NCBI GenBank assembly: GCA_016937175.1
Contig: JAFGWL010000067.1
Location: 1-30,696 of the forward strand
DNA from: Candidatus Mcinerneyibacteriota bacterium
Lineage (GTDB): Bacteria > Macinerneyibacteriota > Macinerneyibacteria > Macinerneyibacteriales > DSCS01
Length of the DNA: 30,696 bases
Reading direction: 5' to 3'
The notes beneath the pieces are model-generated. The model saw nothing but the letters and a program-made list of their open reading frames with translations, made no database searches and was not told the origin of the DNA. This document shows, piece by piece, positions 1 through 8,500 of the stretch; within the stretch, counting starts at the first letter, position 1; the number at the start of each line of letters is the position of its first letter. Position numbers and translations under genes: made by a program.

Positions 1-749
1 GAGAGGTTTTTGACAAGCTTCAGGACTGAGAAGACCCCTTTCCCACCCATGGCGTTCTCCACCCGGGCGGTCTTCTTTTTCTCTTCTGGAACAGCCCCTT
101 CGATGGCCACGTCTCCGCTCACAGAGGTCGCTGTCACCATTTGATCCCCCTCGTAGTGAAGGGCCTTGAGATGAATATCCCCTGATACAGAGACAGCGCG
201 CATGGGCTGTTCCGGAGCGAAATCACCCGTGACCGAAATATCGCCGGCCACCGTCTTACAGTTCATAGCTGTCAGGCGTCCGTTTCTGACGATGATATCT
301 CCGTTTACCGTCACAGCCGACATAGCTCCGTTCATCTCGTTGATGACAAGATCCCCTTTGACCACACGTGCGGAAAGGTCTCCATCCAGAGTCTTGCGGA
401 AGGCCAGGTCTCCCATTCTGATCTCAGTCTTTCCGGTAAAGGCCAAAGATTCCTCGACGATGCAATCCCCCTTGTCCAGCTGGATCGTCCCCTTCACGGG
501 AAGATCGGGCAGAGTAAGGATCAGGTCACTGGCGCCCCTGGTTCCCAGGGTAAGCCCGCTTTTCCTCTCCCGGATCTTTAACCCTTCATCTTCGGAGTAA
601 TCTACATCGATAAAGGCTTCCAGGGCTCCTTTCCGCAGATCGGGAAACTCTACAGAAAGAGTCTTCCCTTTACCTTTTTTCACTACGATATCTCCCGCAA
701 AAAGAAAGATATCCAGATTAATACATGCTCCCTTGACTTCATATTCCAT
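1..749 (-). CDS. DUF4097-type beta-repeat protein (C-terminus cut by window edge)
   Basis: I translated this frame by hand from an ATG at 749 to the window edge: about 249 residues with no stop, so the gene continues to the left. Short beta-strand repeats recur about every 20-25 residues around a Gly-Asp turn (for example VKGDLVINE, VNGDIIVRN, VAGDISVTG, VSGDIHLKA, VSGDVAIEG). This is the pattern of the DUF4097/adhesin-like right-handed beta-helix proteins. No signal peptide is visible, so a cytoplasmic or membrane-peripheral location is likely; the function of the family is unknown. The start is supported by an AGGAGA ribosome site just upstream. The gene begins 8 bases after the DUF2089 gene stops and must share its transcript. 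The family call rests on the repeat pattern only; a bactofilin-like polymer protein is the main alternative. Confidence 0.7.
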   Translation of the reverse strand, partial: MEYEVKGACINLDIFLFAGDIVVKKGKGKTLSVEFPDLRKGALEAFIDVDYSEDEGLKIRERKSGLTLGTRGASDLILTLPDLPVKGTIQLDKGDCIVEESLAFTGKTEIRMGDLAFRKTLDGDLSARVVKGDLVINEMNGAMSAVTVNGDIIVRNGRLTAMNCKTVAGDISVTGDFAPEQPMRAVSVSGDIHLKALHYEGDQMVTATSVSGDVAIEGAVPEEKKKTARVENAMGGKGVFSVLKLVKNL

Positions 750-757
750 GATCTCTC

Positions 758-1114
758 CTATTCCTCAAGCTTTTTCATGGCTTCCTCGAAGGTAATCTTA
801 CCTTTGTCGAGCTGTTCCAGGACAGCCGTTTTCTCTTCGGGAGAGACCCGGCTGCTCCCCTGGCCGACTCGGAGCTCCTCCTTCGCCTGCTTCAAAAGAT
901 TCTTCACTTTGGGATAGGAGCAGTTCATAAGCCGTTCGACTTGCTTGATATTGCCTTCGGCATAAATAAAGACCTTGATGAACTCCATAATATCCGCTGA
1001 AACGGCACACCCCGTATCAGGGACAAAACGTCCTGTCAGGGAAGTCCCGCAGCCTTCACAATGGAGGGCCGTCACAAAAAGATTTTCACCGCAAATGGGA
1101 CACTTATTTATCAT
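758..1114 (-). CDS. DUF2089 zinc-ribbon/HTH protein
   Basis: A 118-residue protein opening with a four-cysteine zinc ribbon (CPICG near residue 5 and CEGCG about 16 residues on). A helical segment follows (FIYAEGNIKQVERLMNCSYP) that resembles a helix-turn-helix. The C-terminal tail (LDKGKITFEEAMKKLEE) is the short amphipathic module seen at the end of DUF2089 proteins. The family is uncharacterised, and a DNA-binding regulator is the usual guess. I chose the ATG at 1114 because an AAAGGAGAG ribosome site lies directly upstream. Longer in-frame starts, including an ATG at 1129, would add a hydrophobic or linker sequence that lacks such a site. It leads a two-gene unit with the beta-repeat protein downstream, which it may regulate (inference). 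Confidence 0.8.
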   Translation of the reverse strand: MINKCPICGENLFVTALHCEGCGTSLTGRFVPDTGCAVSADIMEFIKVFIYAEGNIKQVERLMNCSYPKVKNLLKQAKEELRVGQGSSRVSPEEKTAVLEQLDKGKITFEEAMKKLEE

Positions 1115-1133
1115 ACTCTCTCCTTTCATTAAT

Positions 1134-1162
1134 ATTATGAATACTAATATTAATAATGTCAA
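1134..1162 (-). promoter_or_regulatory. Promoter of the DUF2089 unit
   Basis: Reading the minus strand, a perfect TTGACA (1162-1157) is followed by 17 bases and then CATAAT (1139-1134). The region is strikingly AT-rich compared with the flanking genes. The predicted transcription start is near 1127, which gives a leader of roughly 13 bases that still contains the ribosome site for the ATG at 1114. Confidence 0.65.
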
Positions 1163-1204
1163 TATAAAAGACAATTTTAATTCATATTATGTTTCAGAAA
1201 AATT

Positions 1205-1233
1205 AAAAAAAAGAGGGGGCGATACCCCCTCTT
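1205..1233 (-). terminator. Rho-independent terminator of the DUF2225-HIT-fba-OMP operon
   Basis: A perfect 9-bp inverted repeat (1211-1219 with 1225-1233, AAGAGGGGG against CCCCCTCTT) encloses a 5-base loop. On the minus strand it is followed by a run of T (TTTTTT, then AATT). It lies about 20 bases past the stop of the outer-membrane protein gene, so it terminates transcription coming from the right. Confidence 0.9.
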
Positions 1234-1254
1234 AAGGCTGAGAAAAGATGTAAA

Positions 1255-1884
1255 TCAGAAATTCAACCGAACTCCGGCATCCACGGAAATAGCTTTGATC
1301 CCCTTTTCCATGGTCGAATCATCGACTTTCAGCATATGGTACTTGGCCCCCACCCGGAAGGAGAGAGGAAGCATGGGCAATCCCATCTTCACTCCTGCCC
1401 CGAGAAAGCCTCCCCAGCGTGATTTTGACTCATCATAAAGGAGAGTCCCGCCCCCCTCTTCCCTGACAGTCACTTTGCTTTTATAAAGGCCGTAGCCGGC
1501 ATGGCCGTAGAGAGGCAGAAGCGGCGGGTCCAGCATGATCTCCAGGCAGACAGGTGTCGTGGAAAACTCGATGTCAAGATCCTCAGCTGCGGCTGTTATC
1601 TCATCCTGAAGCTCTCCGGAGAGGTCTGCGAACTGGACCGCTTCGTTATCACTCAAGCTGATCCGGTCTATACTCAGACCCACTTTCACCATGGGGAAGA
1701 CAGCTTTTCTCAACGACCCTCCGATGAGAAAACCATTCCCGAACATATTCCGGGCCTCTTCGGGGGAAACGGTCATATAGCCTCCGGCACGGACTTCAAG
1801 CTGCATGCCCAGTGAAGGCCCCAGGGCCAGGGCCGAAAGGCTCATGCTCAGAAAAAGAGCTAAAATCATAATCGCTTTTTTCAT
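1255..1884 (-). CDS. Putative outer-membrane beta-barrel protein
   Basis: A 209-residue protein with a clear N-terminal signal peptide: MKK, then a hydrophobic stretch ending near ALALG. Alternating beta-strand sequence follows (VGLSIDRISL, GHAGYGLYKSKVTV, WGGFLGAGVKMGL, SFRVGAKYHML), and the protein ends in aromatic Phe (VRLNF), as expected for an 8-strand-sized barrel assembled by BamA. No specific family is recognised. The ATG at 1884 is preferred over the TTG at 1890 because AAGGAGG sits 8 bases before the ATG but only 2 bases before the TTG. The gene follows fba by 15 bases and ends just before a strong terminator, so it is the last gene of that operon. The link between a glycolytic aldolase and a barrel protein is unexplained. 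Confidence 0.7.
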   Translation of the reverse strand: MKKAIMILALFLSMSLSALALGPSLGMQLEVRAGGYMTVSPEEARNMFGNGFLIGGSLRKAVFPMVKVGLSIDRISLSDNEAVQFADLSGELQDEITAAAEDLDIEFSTTPVCLEIMLDPPLLPLYGHAGYGLYKSKVTVREEGGGTLLYDESKSRWGGFLGAGVKMGLPMLPLSFRVGAKYHMLKVDDSTMEKGIKAISVDAGVRLNF

Positions 1885-1899
1885 ACTCAATTCCTCCTT

Positions 1900-2829
1900 T
1901 TAAATCTTCCCGTCACTGCCCAGTATAGCGATCTTCCGCCTGACCATCTCTTTGATGGCATCCCGGGCCGGCCCCAGGTACTTTCTGGGGTCGAAGTTTT
2001 CGGGGTCTTCTGTGAGTTCTTTCCGGATCACTCCGGTCATGGCCAGGCGGAGGTCAGTGTCGATGTTCACTTTACAGACCCCGTATTTCACAGCTCTGGA
2101 TATCATCTCCTCAGGCACTCCCCGGGCACCGGGCAAAGCCCCCCCGTAGCGGTTGCAAAGCTCCACAAACTCGGGAATGACTGTGGAAGCCCCGTGGAGG
2201 ACCAGGGGAAATCCTTTCAGTTTTTCTGTAATGACCTCAAGGCGTTGAAAATCCAGAGAAGGTTCTCCTTTGAATTTATAGGCTCCGTGGGAAGTCCCGA
2301 TGGCGATGGCCAGAGAATCGACCTCCGTCTTTTCCACAAACTCCACAGCCTGGTCCGGATCCGTGTAGCTTGATTCCTTCTCAGAGACACGGACATGCTC
2401 CTCCACTCCTGCAAGCCTTCCCAGCTCTGCTTCAACAACGACACCGCGGGGATGGGCATACTCTACGACCTTTCTGGTCAGTGCGACATTCTCCTCAAAG
2501 GGAAGATGAGACCCGTCGATCATCACCGACGTGAACCCCCCGTCGATACAGCTCTGGCATAGTTCAAACGAATCCCCATGGTCCAGATGCAGGACGATGG
2601 GAAGGTCCTTATTGATCTCCAGGGCCGCCTGGACCAGGTGGACCAGATATTCATGCCGTGCATATTTACGGGCCCCTTTTGAGACCTGGAGGATCAGAGG
2701 AGAGCGCATCTCAGATGCCGCTTCACAGATCCCCTGGATGATCTCCATGTTGTTGACATTGAACGCCCCGACGGCATAACCCTTCTCGTAGGCGTCCCGG
2801 AACATCTCCTGACTTGTCACAAGTGCCAT
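1900..2829 (-). CDS. fba: Class II fructose-bisphosphate aldolase
   Basis: A full-length 309-residue zinc-dependent class II aldolase. It cleaves fructose-1,6-bisphosphate to glyceraldehyde-3-phosphate and dihydroxyacetone phosphate in the cytoplasm (glycolysis/gluconeogenesis). Visible family landmarks are LHLDHG (catalytic Asp83, zinc ligand His84), VVEAELG (Glu133/Glu135), the GTSHG zinc histidine (His181), LHGAST (His212) and VNIDTDLR near the C-terminus for phosphate binding. The long RxxxxYAR region is also typical of the fructose-bisphosphate branch rather than the tagatose-bisphosphate branch, although substrate cannot be fixed by eye. An AGGAGG ribosome site lies 7 bases before the ATG. 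The gene sits between the HIT hydrolase (16-base gap) and the barrel protein in one operon. Confidence 0.95.
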   Translation of the reverse strand: MALVTSQEMFRDAYEKGYAVGAFNVNNMEIIQGICEAASEMRSPLILQVSKGARKYARHEYLVHLVQAALEINKDLPIVLHLDHGDSFELCQSCIDGGFTSVMIDGSHLPFEENVALTRKVVEYAHPRGVVVEAELGRLAGVEEHVRVSEKESSYTDPDQAVEFVEKTEVDSLAIAIGTSHGAYKFKGEPSLDFQRLEVITEKLKGFPLVLHGASTVIPEFVELCNRYGGALPGARGVPEEMISRAVKYGVCKVNIDTDLRLAMTGVIRKELTEDPENFDPRKYLGPARDAIKEMVRRKIAILGSDGKI

Positions 2830-2845
2830 GACAAAACCTCCTTGT

Positions 2846-3349
2846 TTAGGCGTGAAAAGCCTTTCTCAATTTTTTGACAGTCTCTGCGGGGTTTTCAATA
2901 TATATTTTAGCTCCGCCGATAATGTCCATGAAGCCCAGCTCCCCCCTGTCACGGGGAACCACATGCAGATGCAGGTGTTCGATGCTGGCCCCGCTGGCTT
3001 TTCCGATATTAAAACCGATATTGAACCCTTCGCAATGGTAAAGGCCTTCTATGATATCAAGGCTCTTATTACGGATCCGGATAAAGGCAACCTCCTCTTC
3101 CGGCGTGAGTTCCCGCAGATCGGTGATATGCCGTTCGGGAAAGATCATAATATGGCCGGGGTTATACGGATAGAGGTTTACCGTTACGATAAAGCCGTTT
3201 TCGCGGTAGACATCAAGCTTGGCTACGTCAGGGTCTCCATCGCGCACGGCACACAGGATGCACTTCTCCTCCCGAGCCTTTACGGACCTCCGCTTTCTGA
3301 TATAATCTCCTTTGTCCGGGGGATAGAGGTGTTTTCTGTAGAGGCTCAT
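2846..3349 (-). CDS. HIT-family nucleotide hydrolase/phosphorylase (Ap4A phosphorylase-like)
   Basis: A 167-residue histidine-triad protein. The catalytic triad HLHLHV is at residues 125-130, preceded by the typical nucleotide-binding segment GFNIGFNIGKASGASIEH. An N-terminal CxxC (Cys30, Cys33) following a charged leader resembles the long HIT proteins annotated as Ap4A phosphorylase-like, which act on dinucleoside polyphosphates or nucleotide adducts in the cytoplasm. The start is supported by AGGGAGAT before the ATG. The gene lies 9 bases after the DUF2225 gene and is cotranscribed with fba. The substrate is not determinable from sequence. Confidence 0.9.
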   Translation of the reverse strand: MSLYRKHLYPPDKGDYIRKRRSVKAREEKCILCAVRDGDPDVAKLDVYRENGFIVTVNLYPYNPGHIMIFPERHITDLRELTPEEEVAFIRIRNKSLDIIEGLYHCEGFNIGFNIGKASGASIEHLHLHVVPRDRGELGFMDIIGGAKIYIENPAETVKKLRKAFHA

Positions 3350-3358
3350 GACATCTCC

Positions 3359-3997
3359 CTATCCTTCGTTTTTATGCCCCTTGAGGAAATCCAGGGCGAA
3401 TTTGATCTGCTTTTCATATTGCGTGGGGATCGTCTTTATCCGCATCATCCGTGAAAACTGAAAGGCAGCTTCCTCCATGTTGCCCTGCTCGTAGTAGATG
3501 GTCCCGGCAAGATAAAGGGCAATAAAGAGGTCCTCCGACTCACCGGCCTCCTCATAGATCTGCTCAGCCAGCTCCAGGATACGTTGGGAGCTTTTTTTCA
3601 CCCACTCCTTTTTCTTCATATCCTTGGCGGCCCAATACGATTTCAGAAAATAATCCATGAGGGCGACTCCCTTTTCCCCCATAAGCTCTCCGATCTCACC
3701 GGCCCGGTAAAAGCGATAAGGGAGAGGAGCCGGGCTCTTTTTCGGAAGTTTCATCACCGCTTCGATAAAGGCGGGCTCCAGGGAGACACTGTTCTTTCCG
3801 AAAGAGAAGCGGTTGTCATACCCTGCATAGTGGCAAGCGGGGCAGAACCAGATGAAATATTTGAGGAGTTTTTCCCCGTTTTCAAAAAGCGGCTTAAAGT
3901 CAAGGGTGTATCCCTCCACATGATATTCCGCCAAGACGTGCCCTTTAAAGGATGTGCCGCAGACAGGACAGGTGACGGGGACCGTGAATAGTTTCAT
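3359..3997 (-). CDS. DUF2225 zinc-binding/TPR protein
   Basis: A 212-residue soluble protein. The N-terminus carries two Cys pairs (CPVCG at residues 10-14 and CPACHYAGY about 40 residues later) that probably bind one metal. The C-terminal half is helical with TPR-like repeats (LFIALYLAGTIYYEQGNMEEAAFQFSRMM). This matches the DUF2225 family of Firmicutes and spirochaetes, whose function is unknown. It is the first gene of an operon with the HIT protein, fba and the barrel protein. No ribosome-binding site is visible before the ATG; instead a TATAAT box ends only 6 bases upstream, which predicts a leaderless message. Confidence 0.8.
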   Translation of the reverse strand: MKLFTVPVTCPVCGTSFKGHVLAEYHVEGYTLDFKPLFENGEKLLKYFIWFCPACHYAGYDNRFSFGKNSVSLEPAFIEAVMKLPKKSPAPLPYRFYRAGEIGELMGEKGVALMDYFLKSYWAAKDMKKKEWVKKSSQRILELAEQIYEEAGESEDLFIALYLAGTIYYEQGNMEEAAFQFSRMMRIKTIPTQYEKQIKFALDFLKGHKNEG

Positions 3998-4003
3998 ATG
4001 TCC

Positions 4004-4031
4004 ATTATATCAAAGCGGGACGCTTTTACAA
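4004..4031 (-). promoter_or_regulatory. Promoter of the DUF2225-HIT-fba-OMP operon
   Basis: On the minus strand, TTGTAA (4031-4026) is followed by a 16-base spacer and a perfect TATAAT (4009-4004). Six bases (GGACAT) then separate the -10 box from the ATG at 3997, so transcription would begin at or next to the A of the start codon. Confidence 0.7.
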
Positions 4032-4047
4032 GGCAAAGTATAGAGTG

Positions 4048-5481
4048 TCAGAACCGGACATGTTTCCAGCTCCCTTTCTTATAAAGGATAAAGGCCCACA
4101 AAGCGGCCAGGAAGTTGCTGATGATCATGGACCACCAGAGGGCATCATACGGGTGACTGGCCAGAGGGCGGGCTAAAAAATCGAGAAGGGCCGCTATCCA
4201 GCCCGTCTCAGGCCCGCTGATACGGCCTGAAAGGAGATAGACGAAGGGGATCCGGAAAAGCCATAGCCGTGAGACATTAAAGAGAAAGACAGCTCCTGTC
4301 TTTCCGGCTCCGTTAAAAAGCCCGATAAACATGAAGACAGCTCCGAAGATAAAGGATGCAACAGAGGTGATCTTGAACATCCTGACACCGATATCCACCA
4401 CAGCGGGATCATCGATGAAAAAACGGGTAAGATAGGCTCCGAAATTAAAGATGATCAAGGCCCCGGCGCCCATGATCCCCATGACCAGCACCGTGGCGCG
4501 GTGAAAACTTTTGATCGCTCTCCGGGTGTTTCCCGCCCCGAGGTTCTGTCCCACCATGGCGGTCAGCGCATTGCTGATCCCCATGGCCGGCATCATGAAA
4601 AAACCCGTCATCCGGTTCCCGATGGAATGGATGCTGATGACCACTGTTCCGAAGGAGTTGACAAAACCCTGCAGAAAGAGGAATCCGAAACTGGTCATGG
4701 ACTGGGCCAGGGAGGCAGGGATACTGATCTTGAGGATCTGTCCCATAAGCCTCTTTTCGGGAAACATCTCATGTTTACCCGGAAGGTGTCGCCGGTGGAC
4801 ACGTACCATATAGAAAAGAGCCATGAAAGCCCCTACAAAACGGGCCAGAAAAGTGGCGTAAGCCGCACCCAGTGTCCCTCCGGCAGGGAAAAACCCCCAG
4901 CCGAAGATAAAGAGAGGGTCTATGACCACATTGATCATAACAGAGATGATCTGGACTTTCATGGGGTGGATCGTATCTCCCAGGCCATGGGCGATGCTCT
5001 GGAAAAAGACGACAAGATACATAAAGGGGAGCCCCATGAGGATTACACTGATATATTGACGGGCCAATCCCATGATCTCCGGAGGAGTCGACAGGACTTT
5101 CAGAATATCTTCCAAAAAAAAGGTTCCCATGAGGATAAAAAGAAGCGAGAAAAACCCCACGATCCAGACCAGATGGGCCACAACGCGCCTGATCCTGGGG
5201 ACTTCGTCACCTCCTTTGAAGCGGGCTATGAGGGCTGTCCCCGCCACGGCGAACCCGATGCCGAAGGAGGAAAAGAAAAAGATCAGGGGAAAGGTCATTC
5301 CCACCACAGCCACGGCATCCCGGGCCGACTCTCCGAGCTTGCCCAGCCAGAACATATCCGTAAGATTGTAAAGAGTCTGCATGAAATTTGACAGCATGAT
5401 GGGGAGAGAGAGTGAGATAAGCGTCTTGAGGATCGGCCCCTGGGTCAGGTCCATTTCATGTCTGTTTTCTATAGTTTTCAC
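4048..5481 (-). CDS. MATE-family multidrug/cation efflux transporter
   Basis: An integral membrane protein of about 477 residues with some 12 hydrophobic segments. It has the family opening DLTQGPILKTLISLSLPIMLSN, the conserved NLTDMFWLGKLG segment in helix 1-2, and internal two-fold similarity (the second half opens with QILKISIPASLAQSM and continues with AMVGQNLGAGNTRRA). MATE proteins export cationic drugs or metabolites in exchange for Na+ or H+. The start is uncertain. The GTG at 5481 is chosen because a promoter -10 box ends exactly 6 bases upstream, the same geometry as two neighbouring genes. A TTG at 5502 lies upstream of the predicted transcript, and an ATG at 5454 lacks a ribosome site. 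The gene is divergent from the kinase gene and 50 bases upstream of the DUF2225 gene. Confidence 0.9.
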   Translation of the reverse strand: MKTIENRHEMDLTQGPILKTLISLSLPIMLSNFMQTLYNLTDMFWLGKLGESARDAVAVVGMTFPLIFFFSSFGIGFAVAGTALIARFKGGDEVPRIRRVVAHLVWIVGFFSLLFILMGTFFLEDILKVLSTPPEIMGLARQYISVILMGLPFMYLVVFFQSIAHGLGDTIHPMKVQIISVMINVVIDPLFIFGWGFFPAGGTLGAAYATFLARFVGAFMALFYMVRVHRRHLPGKHEMFPEKRLMGQILKISIPASLAQSMTSFGFLFLQGFVNSFGTVVISIHSIGNRMTGFFMMPAMGISNALTAMVGQNLGAGNTRRAIKSFHRATVLVMGIMGAGALIIFNFGAYLTRFFIDDPAVVDIGVRMFKITSVASFIFGAVFMFIGLFNGAGKTGAVFLFNVSRLWLFRIPFVYLLSGRISGPETGWIAALLDFLARPLASHPYDALWWSMIISNFLAALWAFILYKKGSWKHVRF

Positions 5482-5487
5482 CTCCCG

Positions 5488-5515
5488 AGTATAAGGGAAC
5501 AAAACGCGAGGTCAA
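5488..5515 (-). promoter_or_regulatory. Promoter of the MATE gene
   Basis: On the minus strand, TTGACC (5515-5510), a 16-base spacer and TATACT (5493-5488). The next six bases (CGGGAG) lead directly into GTG at 5481. The GGGAGGTG string looks like a ribosome site, but it would coincide with the predicted transcript start. Confidence 0.6.
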
Positions 5516-5546
5516 CATTAATTTAGGTAAGCGAAATTATTCCGTC

Positions 5547-5574
5547 TTGATATCACTCCCAAAGAGAGTAAAAT
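5547..5574 (+). promoter_or_regulatory. Promoter of the kinase-GGDEF gene
   Basis: TTGATA (5547-5552), a 16-base spacer and TAAAAT (5569-5574), with the ATG at 5584. The predicted start near 5581 would leave a leader of only about three bases and no usual ribosome site. It lies back to back with the MATE promoter in an 80-base divergent region. Confidence 0.5.
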
Positions 5575-5583
5575 AGATGAAGC

Positions 5584-8500
5584 ATGAAGAAGATCAATGA
5601 CCGCTATGAGATCATCAAAGAGATAGGAGCCGGAGAATACGGCATCATTTATCAGGTCCGCGATAACGAAGACAAAGCGGTACCGGTCAAGGCTCTGAAA
5701 CTTTTTGACTCAGACAAACACGGTAAAGACCCCCTTCCCTTTTTCGAAGAGTATTGGTACACCCGCTCGGTGACAGCCACCTGCTCGGTCAAGGTCTTCG
5801 AATTCAACCGGGTCTATGCCATTGATGAAAGCCCTTTCCACGGAAATTACTATTACTACACCATGGAGTATGTAGATGGCCTAACCCTGGCCGACTATCT
5901 ATTTATCGACAAAGAAGAGAAGAAGGAGATTCTGGAGCGCATCGCCATCAAGGTCCGCTGGCTTCATGCCAACGGTTTCTGGCACGGGGACCTCTCCCCG
6001 GAGAACATCATCATCTCTTTTAACAAGGATATCGTTTTTATCGACTTTTTTCCCCACGGCCATATCCGGGAAGAAGAAGAAAACTTTAAGAGTCTTATGA
6101 ATGAATCCTTCGGTTTTTCCGTGGACAAGTTCTGGGACTCCGTTTCAGGCCAGAAGGTCTCATCTTCCCTCCTCAGGAGTATTGCCCGGCGCCACGGTTT
6201 CTCTCCGGCTCTTATCGAGCCTGCCCTGGAAAAACTACATCTTACCGTCAGGGACATGAAAAACAGAGACATCCCCCTGACGCTCTTCAACCTGGTCAAT
6301 TTTACTGAAGACTATTTCACTTTGGCCATGCAATCGGCTAAACCCCTTCTGGTCATGAACGGTTTTATCACCAAAGAGATCCTTGTCAACGAAGACCCCT
6401 ACTCCTTTATCAGGGAGCTCTATTTCAGCCTTCTCCATGATCCGCGCCTTAAAGAGATCTTTTCCTCGGAACCCTCATTAAAAGACAGCCTTAAAAGCCT
6501 TACTTACGAGTCCTTCTCCAACATCCATAAGACCTATGCCCGTTTCCTTATAGAGAGGATCCTGGAAGGCCTTCATGCTTCAGGAAAGACGGCCATAATC
6601 ATCAGGAATGTCCGAACGGCGGATCCCTACAGCAAAGAGATCATCCGGGATATTCTTCATGAGCATACCGGGAAAAACCTTGTTCTCTTTATCAACGACA
6701 ATATCGGGCGGGAGTCCTATTACAAAGCAGCAGGTCAGAACTGGCTTATCGAGGAGGATTTTACCAATCCGACCGGACCTGAATTCCGCTCTTTTTATTG
6801 CCGTATCCTGGATTCCTTCCTCATAAACAACCTGACCGGCCTCTCCTTTACCCACCTCTGCTCTATGAAACAGGTCGATCTCCTGGAAGCCATGCGTTTT
6901 CTTACTTACCTGGATCCCGGACGCCCTTATCCCGATATCAAAAACCTTATCGCTTCCTTCGACCCCAGGCGTGATAAGGCTCTCTTTTATGACTCTCTGC
7001 TGGGTGATCCAGATCTCCGTCTTTTCCTCTATGAGCTCTATTTTATGGACAACCCTTCCCGTACCGTTTTCCTCTCGGAACTGGCCGGGCCGAAATTTCA
7101 GCGCCTTTTTCAACAGCTGATCGTCGAAAGTGTCCTTCTTCCGGGAGCCGAGCAGACAGTCTATTTTGCAGACCCGGACCTTTTCACCCGTCTGGGAAAA
7201 GAGATCCGAGCACTGCCTGAGGAACAGCAGAAAAGACTTGCAGAAAAAGTCATGGCTCTGTATGAAAGGCATGAAGAGGACCTCTCTCCCCAGGAAAAGA
7301 TCGTCCTGTGTATCACCATCAGCCGGGCAGGATTTCATGACAAGGCCATGGAATATCTTTTCAGCCACTTTTTTGTACGGTCCGAAGCTACAGAATCACT
7401 GTTGAAGAGCAATCTCTACTGGTATATCGAAAAACTCTATGAGAAGATGAAAAAAGACCCGGAGGCTTTTTCTCCCAGGTCGCTTCAGATCCTTCATATC
7501 GCCTACCATGCTTTAGCTCCCGACGCCACTCCCGAGAAGACCATCAGCGCCCTGCAGAAGCTGGACAGATCTGTCTCTCTGGATGCCGATATCCGAATGG
7601 TCCTCTACACGGATATGGCCCGCAAGCTCTATGTCCTAAGCCGCACAGAGAAGATGAAGGGTGTCATCAAAATCATCAAAGAACTTATTCCCCGGGTCCC
7701 CTTTGACCTGGCCTACACCGCCTACAGAGCTGAGATCCAATACTACTATTCCATCCGCGACCTGGAGACCATGATCCGCCTCTGCCGTGAACTGGCCCTG
7801 AAGTTAAACAAGGTTTCTGCAGAGGTAAGTGAACACCGGGGCATGGACCTGATCAGCTACTACTCCCTCTACTACCGCCACCAGGGACAGATGAAAAAAC
7901 ACAAGATCCTTTTGGATATTTTTCTTACAAAGGCGCGCCGCCTCAATGACCCCCGCTACCTCTATATCGCCCATACCAATTACGGGATGCACTATTACCT
8001 CCTGGGAAACAGAGAACAGAGCCACCACCATTTTCAGCTTGCCGCCCGGCAGGCTGAAGCCATGCAGGATTTCTACTACCTCATGCAGGCTTACAACAAC
8101 CTGGCTGTCAATGAGCCTGACCCGGAAAAACTCGTTCAGGACCTCTATCAGGCTCTCAAATATACGGAATTCACAGAAGACAGTAAGAACAAGATCCTGA
8201 TCCTCTATAACCTCATCGACACCATTCCTCCCGAAGAAGGCTACAGACTCTATGAAAAGCATAAAGACTTCATCCTGGAGCAGAGCAGTGACGACGCCTT
8301 TATCGCCCTTTATCGCGGACTGCTCTATTTTTCACTTACCGATGTCCTTTTTACTTTGGGAAAAGAGGATGAACTCCTAAACCTGGCTTCCCTTATCACA
8401 GATACAGAAATCACCAATCCCTACGCCACAGATGCCCGGACCCTCCGGGAACTCCTTTTGAAAAAGATAAAAGTCATAACGGGAGAAAGATCAGATATCT

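Noticed and set aside
4012-4026. Small hairpin AAAGCG-GGA-CGCTTT between MATE and DUF2225
   Set aside because: It has a six-base stem with a three-base loop and no T-run on the minus strand. It overlaps the DUF2225 promoter spacer, so it is not a convincing terminator.
5470-5472. Possible AUA start codon for the MATE gene, preceded by GGGAGGTG at suitable spacing
   Set aside because: AUA initiation is very rare, and the promoter -10 box lies only 6 bases before an in-frame GTG. The leaderless GTG start explains the sequence with fewer assumptions.
6568-6591. Walker A-like string GLHASGKT at residues 329-336 of the kinase protein
   Set aside because: It sits at the end of a helix directly before the segment that resembles Walker B, not after a beta strand. 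The match to the consensus is therefore probably chance within a degenerate region.
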